DNA of 64,000 nt from Streptomyces caelestis (lineage in GTDB: Bacteria; Actinomycetota; Actinomycetes; Streptomycetales; Streptomycetaceae), in the NCBI RefSeq assembly GCF_001279005.1, contig NZ_LGCN01000228.1:1-64000 (forward strand). Reading direction: 5' to 3'. The position numbers and the translations under genes are program-made. A model generated the notes under the pieces. It saw only the letters and a program-made list of their open reading frames with translations, did not search any database and had not been told where the DNA came from. How positions within the stretch are numbered: the stretch's first letter is position 1; every line of letters begins with the position of its first letter. Positions 1-7,880 of this stretch are shown piece after piece.

Positions 1-1
1 C

Positions 2-781
2 ACCCCACAGGGGCCACCCGCACCCGACGACGAAAGCAGCACGGGTGGTGCGGGCGGGAACGAAACCCCGGCCGAAGGCGAAGCCGAGGCCGACCCCGAC
101 CCCGAGCCCGAGCCGGAAACCACGGTCGAGCCGGTGACCGAGCAGCCCGCCGTCCCCACCACCCTCACCACCGCCCACAAGGCAGCCGGCGCCACCCTCG
201 AGCACCACGACCTCACCGGCACCCGCGCCAAGGTCTACCTCGTCCTCGACCGCTCCGCGAGCATGCGCCCGTACTACAAGGACGGCTCCGCCCAGGCCCT
301 CGCCGAGCAGACCCTCGCCCTCGCCGCCCACCTCGACACCGAGGCCACCCTCCACGTCACGTTCTTCTCCACCGAACTGGACGGCACCGGCGAGCTGACC
401 CTCACCGACCACGAGAACAAGATCGACGAGCTGCACGCCGGCCTCGGCCGCATGGGCCGTACCAGCTACCACGCGGCCGTCGAGGCCGTCCTCGCACGGC
501 ACGCCGAGGAGCCGGCCGGCACCCCCGCCCTGGTGGTCTTCCAGACGGACGGCGCACCGGACGCCAAGACCCCCGCCACCCAGGCCCTCACCGACGCGGC
601 GAAGAACCACCCCGCCGTCTTCTTCTCCTTCGTCGCCTTCGGCGAGCACGACAACAAGGCCTTCGACTACCTCCGCAAGCTGAAGACGGGGAACACCTCC
701 TTCTTCCACGCGGGCCCCACCCCCCTCGAGCTCACCGACAAGGAGCTCTACGAGGGCGTACTGGCGGCCTGGCGCCCGTAG
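2..781 (+). CDS. TerF-like vWA domain protein, 5' truncated
   Basis: The reading frame is open from the first bases of the window, so the true start lies upstream; a GTG at 134 is in frame but sits inside an acidic Pro/Glu/Asp-rich linker and is probably not the start. The visible part is that linker followed by a von Willebrand factor A domain with a MIDAS-type DRSAS motif near 250-265 and a later TDG segment (near 547). In the TerF group of tellurium/stress-resistance proteins a vWA domain follows an N-terminal TerD domain; whether TerD is present here cannot be seen. The role is probably metal-dependent protein binding in the cytoplasm or at the membrane. The gene ends before a hairpin at 803-839. 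Confidence 0.75.
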   Translation, partial: TPQGPPAPDDESSTGGAGGNETPAEGEAEADPDPEPEPETTVEPVTEQPAVPTTLTTAHKAAGATLEHHDLTGTRAKVYLVLDRSASMRPYYKDGSAQALAEQTLALAAHLDTEATLHVTFFSTELDGTGELTLTDHENKIDELHAGLGRMGRTSYHAAVEAVLARHAEEPAGTPALVVFQTDGAPDAKTPATQALTDAAKNHPAVFFSFVAFGEHDNKAFDYLRKLKTGNTSFFHAGPTPLELTDKELYEGVLAAWRP

Positions 782-802
782 GACCGGTCCCGCCGTCCAG
801 GG

Positions 803-839
803 CCGCCCCTTCCCGGCACGTAAAACGGGAAGCGGGCGG
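803..839. terminator. Hairpin between vWA gene and metG
   Basis: An inverted repeat with core arms CTTCCCG and CGGGAAG, extended by CCGCCC/GGGCGG with one bulge, around a 10-nt A-rich loop. It lies 22 bases after the vWA stop, so it probably ends that transcript. Confidence 0.55.
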
Positions 840-927
840 TCCTGCCGTTTCGGCTAGGATTTCAAGGTTCGTAGACGACCCGACAACCGACGATCGTCAC
901 CACGTACCGACCCGGGAGCAGCCCGCG

Positions 928-2643
928 ATGGCTCGACATCTCATCACCAGCGCCCTTCCGTACATCAACGGGATCAAGCACCTGGGCAATATGGTGGGAT
1001 CGATGCTCCCGGCGGACGTCTACTCCCGCTATCTCCGTCAGCGCGGTCACGAGGTCCTCTACATCTGCGCGACCGACGAGCACGGCACCCCCGCCGAGCT
1101 CGCCGCCAAGGAGCAGGGCGTCGCGGTCGACGAGTTCTGCGCCCAGGCGCACCACGCCCAGAAGACGGTCTACGACGGCTTCAGCCTGGCCTTCGACTAC
1201 TTCGGACGCAGTTCCTCGCCGCAGAACCACGAGATCACGCAGGAGATCGCGCGGGAGCTGAAGGCGAACGGGTTCATCGAGGAGCGGTCGATCCGCCAGG
1301 TGTACTCGAACGCCGACGCCCGTTTCCTGCCCGACCGCTACATCATCGGCACCTGCCCGCACTGCGGCTACGACAAGGCCCGCGGCGACCAGTGCGAGAA
1401 CTGCACCCGTGTCCTGGATCCGACGGACCTGATCGACGCCCGCTCGGCGATCAGCGGCAGCAGCGACCTCGAGGTCCGTGAGACCAAGCACCTCTTCCTC
1501 CTCCAGTCGGTCCTCGCCGGTGAGGTCGAGGCCTGGGTCGACGAGCGGGCCGACGACTGGCCCGTCCTCGCCTCCTCCATCGCGCGCAAGTGGCTCACGG
1601 AGGGGCTGCACGACCGGGCGATCACCCGTGACCTGGACTGGGGCGTGCCGGTCCCGGCGGACACCTGGCCGGACCTGGCCGCCGAGGGCAAGGTCTTCTA
1701 CGTCTGGTTCGACGCCCCGATCGAGTACATCGGCGCCACGAAGGAGTGGGCGGACCAGGACCCGGAGAACCGCGACTGGCGTTCCTGGTGGTGGGAGTCG
1801 GACGCCGACGTTCACTACACGCAGTTCATGGGCAAGGACAACGTCCCCTTCCACAGCGTGATGTTCCCTGCGACCCTGCTGGGCACCCGCTCGCCGTGGA
1901 AGAAGGTCGACGTCATCAAGGCCTTCAACTGGCTGAACTACTACGGCGGGAAGTTCTCCACCTCACAGCGGCGCGGCGTCTTCACGCACGACGCGCTGGA
2001 GATCCTGCCCGCCGATTACTGGCGCTACTTCATGATGGCCAACGCCCCCGAGTCGGACGACTCGTCCTTCACGTGGGAGCACTTCACGGCCACCGTGAAC
2101 AAAGATCTGGCGGACACGCTCGGCAACTTCGTCAACCGCGTCCTGTCCTTCTCCCGCAAGCGCTTCGGCGACGAGGTCCCGGCGGGCGCCGAGCCCGGTG
2201 AGGCGGAGTCGAGGCTCGGAGCGGAGATCGCCCGTCTCCTCGCCGAGTACGAGGAGCACATGGAGGCCATCCAGTTCCGCAAGGCGGCGGCGGCGCTGCG
2301 CGCCCTGTGGTCGGCCGGCAACTCCTATCTGGAGGAGAAGGCCCCCTGGCTGGAGATCAAGACGAACAAGGAGGGCGCGGCCCTCACGCTCCGCACGGCG
2401 ATGAACCTCATCCACCTCTACGCGGTGGTCTCCGAGCCCTTCATTCCGGCCTCCGCGGCGGCGATGCGGTCGGCCTTCGCCCTGAAGGACGACACCGCGA
2501 CCTGGGTGACCCCGGAGGAGGCCCGCGCCCTCACCGCCGTCCCGGCCGGTACGCCCTTCACGGTCCCCCAGGTCCTCTTCGCGAAAATCACCGAAGAGGA
2601 CCTGGAGACCTACCGGGAGCGCTTCGGCGGCTCCGACCAGTAA
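928..2643 (+). CDS. metG: Methionyl-tRNA synthetase
   Basis: Charges tRNA-Met with methionine in the cytoplasm. The 571-residue protein has the class I signature as KHLGN near residue 16, a CPHC...CENC zinc knuckle near residues 142-161, and KFSTS near residue 342 in place of KMSKS, as is common in actinobacterial MetG. The anticodon-binding helical domain follows; there is no C-terminal EMAP/tRNA-binding extension, so this is the short form. ATG at 928 has GGGAG ten bases upstream. A possible -10 box (TAGGAT, 855-860) lies in the 146-base spacer. The gene stands alone and is closed by a perfect hairpin at 2704-2740. Confidence 0.97.
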   Translation: MARHLITSALPYINGIKHLGNMVGSMLPADVYSRYLRQRGHEVLYICATDEHGTPAELAAKEQGVAVDEFCAQAHHAQKTVYDGFSLAFDYFGRSSSPQNHEITQEIARELKANGFIEERSIRQVYSNADARFLPDRYIIGTCPHCGYDKARGDQCENCTRVLDPTDLIDARSAISGSSDLEVRETKHLFLLQSVLAGEVEAWVDERADDWPVLASSIARKWLTEGLHDRAITRDLDWGVPVPADTWPDLAAEGKVFYVWFDAPIEYIGATKEWADQDPENRDWRSWWWESDADVHYTQFMGKDNVPFHSVMFPATLLGTRSPWKKVDVIKAFNWLNYYGGKFSTSQRRGVFTHDALEILPADYWRYFMMANAPESDDSSFTWEHFTATVNKDLADTLGNFVNRVLSFSRKRFGDEVPAGAEPGEAESRLGAEIARLLAEYEEHMEAIQFRKAAAALRALWSAGNSYLEEKAPWLEIKTNKEGAALTLRTAMNLIHLYAVVSEPFIPASAAAMRSAFALKDDTATWVTPEEARALTAVPAGTPFTVPQVLFAKITEEDLETYRERFGGSDQ

Positions 2644-2703
2644 CGGTCGAACCACCCTCGCCGGCCTCACGGCCCAGGAGGCCGACAGACGCATCACGTA
2701 CGT

Positions 2704-2740
2704 CCAGAGGCCCGGAAACGGCATGTTTCCGGGCCTCTGG
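2704..2740. terminator. Bidirectional terminator hairpin
   Basis: Perfect inverted repeat with 16-bp arms (CCAGAGGCCCGGAAAC and its complement) and a 5-nt loop between the convergent metG and DUF397 genes. Like most Streptomyces terminators it lacks a T run. Confidence 0.85.
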
Positions 2741-2753
2741 GCAGTTGAAAGGA

Positions 2754-2963
2754 TCAGCTTCCCGACGCGTGCGCCACGAAGTCGGCCCACGCCTGGCGCG
2801 CAAGCGCAAGCTGAGGGCCGCCTATGTGCTTGGAATCGCGGACGCGCACCACGCCAGGGGCCGTGGCGATCTCGATGCAGTCATTGCCGTCGCCACTGCT
2901 GCTGTAGCTGCTCTTGAACCAGACCAGCGCAGAAGCGTCGTGGCCGGTGGAGGTGCTGGTCAT
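2754..2963 (-). CDS. DUF397 family small protein
   Basis: A 69-residue protein of the DUF397 family, with the typical WFKSSYSSSGDGNDCIEIA and VRVRDSK segments. DUF397 proteins in Streptomyces are encoded beside XRE regulators of the WhiJ/BldB type and act with them, apparently as partners or antagonists, in control of development and secondary metabolism. That role is known for a few members and only inferred here. Its ATG overlaps the stop of the upstream XRE gene (ATGA at 2960-2963), so the two are translationally coupled. The third gene often found with such pairs, an RsbW-like ATPase, is not present. Confidence 0.9.
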   Translation of the reverse strand: MTSTSTGHDASALVWFKSSYSSSGDGNDCIEIATAPGVVRVRDSKHIGGPQLALARQAWADFVAHASGS

Positions 2964-3841
2964 GTCTCTCCAAGCATCTGTTCGATGAGGGCCCGCGACT
3001 CTCGGGGCGTGAGAGCCTGCGCCCGGATCATGCCATAGCGCAGTTCAAGGATCCTGAGCTGCTTCGGGTCGGACACGGGGCGACCGCTGAACGCGCCCTC
3101 GGTGCGCCCCACCCCCGTGCCGTCCGGAAACTTGAGCACCTCGATCAGTCCGCCCGTGCCGAAGTGATCCTCGCAGTCAGTCGGCATCACCTGAATCGAG
3201 ACGTTCCGCAACTGCCCAAGCTCCAAAAGGCGTTCGAGCTGCCGCCGCCAAACCATTCTGCCCCCGACCGGGCGCCGCAGCGTCACCTCTTCCTGGACAA
3301 AACTCAGCGTCGGCGCCGGTGACCGCTCGAAGATCGAACGGCGGGCCATCCGCGCGGCCACCATGCGCTCCGTTTCCTCATCCGAGTAGGCGGGAAGCCA
3401 CGCTTCGAAGAGCGCCCGCATGTGCTCCTCGGTCTGCAACAGACCGTGGATGTTGTGGTTGCTGTACAGCGCAGCCTCAACCGCCTGCGCCTCCAGCTTC
3501 TCCAGCGCCCGAACACTCTTCGGGTACCGGACCTTCCGCACGTCCTCCCACGCCGCCGCGATGAGCCCGCCCGCGTCCAACACCTCGTCGGCCCTGCTCA
3601 GATACTCCTGTCGGGGAATCCGCTTCCCGCCCTCGATCTTGTAGACCAGGTCGTCCCCGTACTTGACCGCCGCCGCGAAGTCGACGACCCGCATGCCCAT
3701 CGCCTCCCGCCGCAGCCTCAACTGCCGCCCCACCGTGGTGAGAACGGCCACCCCCCACTCGTCCTCCGGGTCCACCTCCCACCCCGGCTCGTCCTCCTCG
3801 GTCCCGGTCCGGAGCCGTACCGCCTCGCCGTCCACCGACAT
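2960..3841 (-). CDS. XRE-family regulator with DUF5753 domain
   Basis: A 293-residue DNA-binding protein. A helix-turn-helix lies near residues 35-90 (LTTVGRQLRLRREAMGMRVVDFA, split by the turn) and a DUF5753 ligand/partner domain occupies the C-terminal two thirds. The start at 3841 is chosen because GAGGGG precedes it; the frame is open a further 90 bases but has no comparable site. It is the upstream gene of an XRE-DUF397 pair, the WhiJ-like arrangement present in many paralogous copies in Streptomyces. Direct targets cannot be told from sequence. Confidence 0.9.
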   Translation of the reverse strand: MSVDGEAVRLRTGTEEDEPGWEVDPEDEWGVAVLTTVGRQLRLRREAMGMRVVDFAAAVKYGDDLVYKIEGGKRIPRQEYLSRADEVLDAGGLIAAAWEDVRKVRYPKSVRALEKLEAQAVEAALYSNHNIHGLLQTEEHMRALFEAWLPAYSDEETERMVAARMARRSIFERSPAPTLSFVQEEVTLRRPVGGRMVWRRQLERLLELGQLRNVSIQVMPTDCEDHFGTGGLIEVLKFPDGTGVGRTEGAFSGRPVSDPKQLRILELRYGMIRAQALTPRESRALIEQMLGET

Positions 3842-3993
3842 GCCGCACCCCTCTGTCGTACCGCCGTGCTGTGCAACGCCCTTACTCGTAGGCCGGTTTT
3901 TCCGACGGTTCGGACAGCGGCCGGCAAGCACCGATAGTCACCCTACGTACCGGTTCCGTCACTGTTCACGGTAAGCACGTCCGGCCACCGTTC

Positions 3994-4425
3994 CTAGTCA
4001 GTGAGCAGGAGTGAGTCTTGGACCCGGACCTGCGCATCTGGCGCATCCCGAACGGTTGTGGATGCACTGGTTGCCCGCGTTCGCTCCGCGTCCGGCGGCA
4101 CGGATCGGGTCCGTGGTCCGGGAACGCGGGGGCGGGGTCCCTCACGCCCGGGAGTCTCCGGTCCGGCCTGGGCGGTCCGATGCCCGTGCACATCGCTCCG
4201 GTGTGCACGGGGCGGTGCCGCCCGACGCCGGAGGGGATGGCCCTGGGCGCGTCGTCCGATCGCGATGCTCGCCGCATCGTGCCGGGTGGTGGTGCGGGTG
4301 GGGCTGGTCAGGGGTTTCTGCCAGTGCTGGGCACCCCATTTGGAGGTGTAGGCGGGGTCGACGGCGATGACGGCGATGCCAGTGGCGTCGGCCATGGAGG
4401 TCAGGCGGGCGCGGAGCCGGCCGGT
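3994..4425 (-). pseudogene. TnpB/IS605 OrfB-type transposase, C-terminal remnant
   Basis: On the minus strand the stretch ARLTSMADATGIAVIAVDPA continues into YTSKWGAQHWQ and RHDAASIAIGRRA, which I recognise as the C-terminal part of the IS605 OrfB/TnpB-like transposases common in Streptomyces; HDA carries the third RuvC catalytic aspartate. The usual CxxC zinc-ribbon cysteines are absent, as in several Streptomyces members. The C-terminus looks complete to the TAG at 3994. Everything upstream of about 4425 (the first RuvC motifs) is missing and the frame runs straight into an unrelated gene tail, so the gene cannot be functional. Boundary at 4425 is approximate. Confidence 0.7.
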
Positions 4426-4438
4426 GGCCGAGGGCGCG

Positions 4439-4609
4439 GCACGACGCGCCGTCGAGGACGTCCTGGACATCCTGGAGGTGCGCGGCATCGACATCCCCGA
4501 CGCGGTCCGGGAACGCGTCACCGGCTGCGGCGACCCCGAGATCCTGCGCCACTGGCACCGTCGTGCCGTCACGGCCCCGACGGCCGCGGAGATCTTCGAG
4601 GACGAGTAG
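4439..4609 (+). pseudogene. Rpn/PD-(D/E)XK nuclease, C-terminal remnant
   Basis: The plus-strand frame encodes VEDVLDILEVRGIDIPDAVR and then RERVTGC...LRHWHRRAVTAPTAAEIFEDE. This is clearly related to the last 50 residues of the intact nuclease at 6908-7810 (EDILRVLSVRGLTVSDDDRE, RITTC, TTWFDRSLTAITTEDLF). The catalytic N-terminal part is absent: upstream of about 4439 the sequence belongs to an antisense transposase remnant. An ATG at 4367 opens the frame but the first 25 residues have no likeness to the family. I read it as the tail of a gene broken by transposon insertion and deletion. Confidence 0.65.
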
Positions 4610-4696
4610 TCACGGCTGCCGGAAGGGCCTCTCCACGCCGCCTGCCGGGGATGCACGTCCTCTCGGACCGTCCGGCGGACGCCGTGCGGTGTGGGT

Positions 4697-4736
4697 GCGC
4701 GAGGGCCGGGGGCTCGTGGTCTCCCGGCCCTCGCGC
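4697..4736. terminator. Terminator hairpin downstream of pectate lyase
   Basis: Perfect 14-bp inverted repeat (GCGCGAGGGCCGGG and its complement) with a 12-nt loop, 10 bases beyond the pectate lyase stop. Confidence 0.75.
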
Positions 4737-4746
4737 GTCTCGGGTG

Positions 4747-6090
4747 CTACTGGAGCACGCCCGCCCCCGTCGTCGTCGCCAGCGACGTCGGCAGGTCGCC
4801 CGCCGAGGCCTCCAGGCCCGCCGTGAGGGCCGGGGTCCAGTTGACCGTGGTCTTCAGGTCCTTGGACGAGGCGGCGTTGTAGGCGGCGACGAGGTCGGTC
4901 ACCGTGCCGTTGACCATGTTGCCGCCGCCCGCGATCGCCCCGGTTCCGTCACCGCTGAGGACCTTGGCGGCCTTCGCGCCGGACGGCAGCTTCCAGTAGT
5001 TGTTCTCCGCGACGACCTGGGCCTTGGCGCGGGAGTTGATGCTGTACTGCGGCGCGTACCCGTTGAGGGGCGTGACGTCGTAGTAGTTGTTGTAGATGTG
5101 AATCTGGCCGATGCGGGCCAGCGGGGCACGCTGCATGATGCCCTTCCACACGTTGTGGTGGAGGGAGACGCGCAGCTTGCCGACGCTGTCGGTGTCGCTG
5201 CTGCCGATCAGCATCGTCTTGTCGTGGTTGGTGAACTGGTTGCGCGAGACGGTCACCAGGTCGGAACCCTTGGTGATGTCGAGGGCGCCGTCATGGATCT
5301 GGTACTCGCGACCGAAGTACTTCGGGTTGGCGTTGTCGAAGTGCGGCGCGTCGGTGAACGTGTTGTGGTCCGCCCACACGTGGGTCGCCCCGCGCAGGGA
5401 CACCGAGTCGTAGTTGGAGTTCCAGTTGCCGTCGTCGCCGTCGGTCGGGTCCCACTGGGGGAAGCAGTCCTCGGTGGCGGCGAAGGTCAGGTTGCGGACG
5501 ATGACGTTGTCCACGTTCTGGATCTGGAGCATGGCCCCGGTGAGGCCCGCGTTCGTGCCGGGCACGCCCACGATCGTCGTGTTGGCGGGGACCTTGAGGA
5601 CGATGTTCTTGCCCTGCTTGGCCTGGGCGGCGGCGCGTGCCTTCTCCTGGGTGCCGGAGGGCAGCTTGGAGCGGCCGTAGGTGGCCGGGTCGTAGGCCTT
5701 GAGGTAGGCCGACAGCGAGTAGCCGGTGCCGGAGGCGTAGTCGGCGCAGGTCAGCTTCTTGCCGCTGTCATCGGTGTTGGCGTCGATCATGCCGCTGACC
5801 TTGATGATGCGGGGCGTGGTGTCGGACGCCGAGCCCAGTGCCTTCACGAGCTGCGCGCGGGTGGAGACGGTGAAGGTGTGGGCGGCGTCGGCCTTCGCGC
5901 CACCGGTGGTGCCCGTACCGGAGGACGCCCAGCCGTCCTTCGCGGCGAGCGTCTGGTGGTACAGGTCGACGGTCCCGGCATTGGCGTTCATCACGAAGGC
6001 ACCGGCGCCGACGCCGGCGGCCACGACGGCCGCGCAGACGACGGCGGCACGACGGGAGCGGAGGGACCGGCGGTGGGAACGAGCAGCCAC
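4747..6090 (-). CDS. Secreted pectate lyase, PL1 family
   Basis: A 447-residue exported protein that should cleave polygalacturonate by beta-elimination outside the cell. The N-terminus has a basic stretch (RSHRRSLRSRR), a hydrophobic core and a cleavage region around ANAGT, so Sec or Tat export is likely. The parallel beta-helix carries PL1 landmarks: VWADHNTF (vWiDH variant), DGALDI...SDLVTVSRNQF, HDKTMLIG, HHNVW and the catalytic-arginine segment RAPLARIG. It stands alone, is closed by the hairpin at 4697-4736, and faces a 386-base non-coding spacer. It implies a plant-debris lifestyle. Confidence 0.93.
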   Translation of the reverse strand: MAARSHRRSLRSRRAAVVCAAVVAAGVGAGAFVMNANAGTVDLYHQTLAAKDGWASSGTGTTGGAKADAAHTFTVSTRAQLVKALGSASDTTPRIIKVSGMIDANTDDSGKKLTCADYASGTGYSLSAYLKAYDPATYGRSKLPSGTQEKARAAAQAKQGKNIVLKVPANTTIVGVPGTNAGLTGAMLQIQNVDNVIVRNLTFAATEDCFPQWDPTDGDDGNWNSNYDSVSLRGATHVWADHNTFTDAPHFDNANPKYFGREYQIHDGALDITKGSDLVTVSRNQFTNHDKTMLIGSSDTDSVGKLRVSLHHNVWKGIMQRAPLARIGQIHIYNNYYDVTPLNGYAPQYSINSRAKAQVVAENNYWKLPSGAKAAKVLSGDGTGAIAGGGNMVNGTVTDLVAAYNAASSKDLKTTVNWTPALTAGLEASAGDLPTSLATTTGAGVLQ

Positions 6091-6476
6091 GGGGCTTCCT
6101 TACGGGGGAGAAACGGGGTTACGCCCTGTCAGTGGCCGCCGCCCGGCGAAGGGTTGCCGCGTGCGGAGATTTTTCCTCCCCTCCGCCTCCACGGTGCCCC
6201 ACTCGGTTCCGCTCACCCCAGCTCACCGCGGGCGGCGAGTGCGGTGCGTCGGCGCCGCCGGGGACAGTGGACGTGGGGGTGTCCCGTCCGCCGGGTCGAC
6301 GGGCGCCGAGGGCGCGGTCCTCTTCCCGCGTCCCGTGGAGACGCCGGCCGCGTAACGCGCTCGCTACAGCAGCGGCCCGGGGAAGGGCGAGCCCTTCTCC
6401 CGGGCGCCTCGCCTTGCGAGGATCGCGTGAAGGCGGCCGAGGCCCGGCCGTCATCACTCACGTGGGGGACCCGTCC
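6091..6476. other. Non-coding spacer, nothing recognised
   Basis: 386 bases between the divergent pectate lyase and PH-domain genes. It must carry promoters for both, but I see no convincing sigma-70 boxes, operators or conserved RNA structure. Open frames here lack codon bias. Confidence 0.5.
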
Positions 6477-6842
6477 ATGGCACTCTTCGGCAACGCGCAC
6501 ACCGTCGACCCGGCCCAGGCGCAACAGGACTACGCCCGTCTGCTGGGCCACGGCGAGCAGGTGCACGCCGCGTTCCTGCTGATCCGCGACACCATCCTGT
6601 TCACCGACCGCCGCCTGATCATGGTCGACAAGCAGGGCATCACCGGCAAGAAGGTGGAGTACCACTCCGTCCCGTACCGCAGCATCACCCACTTCGCGGT
6701 GGAGACCGCCGGCACCTTCGACCTCGACGCCGAGCTGAAGATCTGGATCTCCGGCTCCCCCACCCCGGTGGAGAAGACCTTCACCAAGGGCGTCGACATC
6801 TACGAGGTCCAGGCCATCCTCACCCAGTTCGTGGCCCGCTGA
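6477..6842 (+). CDS. Bacterial PH-domain protein
   Basis: A 121-residue protein that is one bacterial pleckstrin-homology-like domain (bPH family): LLIRDTILFTDRRLIMVDKQ followed by the strand pair containing YHSVPYRSITHFAVETAG. Such domains bind protein partners or membranes; no function is proven for this branch. ATG at 6477 is chosen because GTGGGGGAC lies just upstream; earlier in-frame starts have no ribosome binding site. It is a single gene and is followed by a 65-base spacer that holds the hairpin in front of the Rpn nuclease. Confidence 0.85.
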   Translation: MALFGNAHTVDPAQAQQDYARLLGHGEQVHAAFLLIRDTILFTDRRLIMVDKQGITGKKVEYHSVPYRSITHFAVETAGTFDLDAELKIWISGSPTPVEKTFTKGVDIYEVQAILTQFVAR

Positions 6843-6880
6843 CTCGATCGGGTGATCGTTTCACATATGCCCGGCGCATA

Positions 6881-6913
6881 GACCATGAGCGCACCAGGCT
6901 TGCGCTCATGGTC
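6881..6913. promoter_or_regulatory. Perfect inverted repeat enclosing the nuclease start codon
   Basis: GACCATGAGCGCA (6881-6893) and its exact complement (6901-6913) flank a 7-nt loop. The ATG of the Rpn nuclease (6908) lies in the right arm and there is no good ribosome binding site upstream. In RNA the hairpin would bury the start; as DNA it could be an operator. Confidence 0.6.
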
Positions 6914-7810
6914 ACAGCGACACACGAGGCCTCCCACCGACTCTTCCAGGAGCATCCGGAGGCCCTCGCCCCCGTCTTCGAGGCACTGGGCCTGCCGCCG
7001 CCCGCGAAGACGGACTTCCACGAGCTCTCCACCGACGTCACCGAGATCCGTCCCGTGGAGCGCCGCGCGGACACGGTCCTCAAGTTCGAGCCCGACATGG
7101 GTGAGCACTTCGTCCTGGCCGTGGAAGCCCAGACGAAGAAGGACCCGGACAAAGCGAAGAACTGGTCGTACTACGTCGCGTACCTGCACGCGAAGTACGA
7201 CCTGCCCGTACTGCTGGTCGTGGTCTGCCGCGACCGGTCCACCGCGTCCTGGGCGATGGGCCCCTTCGAATGCGCCGTCGATCCCTGGACGACCCAGGTC
7301 ACCCGCCCGTTCGTGCTCGGCCCACAGACCGTGCCGGTGGTGACCGACGAGGCGGTGGTGGTCCGGCAACCGGCCCTGGCGGCCCTCTCGGCCATCGTGC
7401 ACAGCGAAAGCCGGAGGGCGGCCGCCATACTGGAGACGGTCGCCCGCGGGCTCATGTCCTTTGAGCCCGACGTCACGAAGTACTGGTTCGAAGTGGTGGA
7501 AGTCGGTCTGGAGTCCACGCCGAGCAGGGAAAACTGGAGGAAGCTGATGCAGAACGTCGTCACCCACTTCCCGGGACACAGGACCCTCTTCGAGGAGAAG
7601 TACCTGAAGGGCGTGGCCGAGGGCAAAGCCGAGGGCAAGGCCGAGGACATCCTGCGCGTCCTGTCGGTACGTGGGCTCACGGTCTCCGACGACGACCGCG
7701 AACGCATCACCACCTGCACCGACCTCGAAGCGCTCACCACCTGGTTCGACCGCTCTTTGACGGCCATCACGACCGAGGACCTCTTCGCCGAGGAGCAGTC
7801 GGCTTCCTGA
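6908..7810 (+). CDS. Rpn-family PD-(D/E)XK nuclease
   Basis: A 300-residue protein of the Rpn/PD-(D/E)XK nuclease (transposase_31-like) group. The catalytic core is visible near residues 54-78: DTVLKF...EHFVLAVEAQTKKD, giving the Asp and the ExQ variant of ExK. A repeat-like VAEGKAEGKAE hinge precedes a C-terminal domain with EDILRVLSVRG. In E. coli Rpn proteins are DNA endonucleases that raise recombination; Streptomyces has many paralogs of unknown purpose. Only an ATG inside a perfect hairpin (6881-6913) fits as start. A tail remnant of a paralog lies 2.3 kb upstream at 4439-4609. A 48-bp palindrome follows the stop. Confidence 0.8.
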   Translation: MVTATHEASHRLFQEHPEALAPVFEALGLPPPAKTDFHELSTDVTEIRPVERRADTVLKFEPDMGEHFVLAVEAQTKKDPDKAKNWSYYVAYLHAKYDLPVLLVVVCRDRSTASWAMGPFECAVDPWTTQVTRPFVLGPQTVPVVTDEAVVVRQPALAALSAIVHSESRRAAAILETVARGLMSFEPDVTKYWFEVVEVGLESTPSRENWRKLMQNVVTHFPGHRTLFEEKYLKGVAEGKAEGKAEDILRVLSVRGLTVSDDDRERITTCTDLEALTTWFDRSLTAITTEDLFAEEQSAS

Positions 7811-7821
7811 GCGGCACAACG

Positions 7822-7869
7822 GTGAAGGGGCCTGGAACCGGTGTCGACACCGGTTCCAGGCCCCTTCAC
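7822..7869. terminator. 48-bp perfect palindrome, bidirectional terminator
   Basis: Two 24-bp arms meet at GTCGAC without a spacer; the arm begins GTGAAGGGGCCTGGAACC. It sits between the convergent nuclease and aspS genes and shares its GAAGGGGCC core with the hairpins at 23671-23716 and 32502-32538. Confidence 0.85.
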
Positions 7870-7880
7870 TGCTGCCGGGG

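Noticed and set aside
4018..6582. An 854-codon plus-strand open frame
   Set aside because: It crosses a gene scar and lies antisense to the pectate lyase; composition is the Arg/Gly-rich type produced by GC-rich shadow frames.
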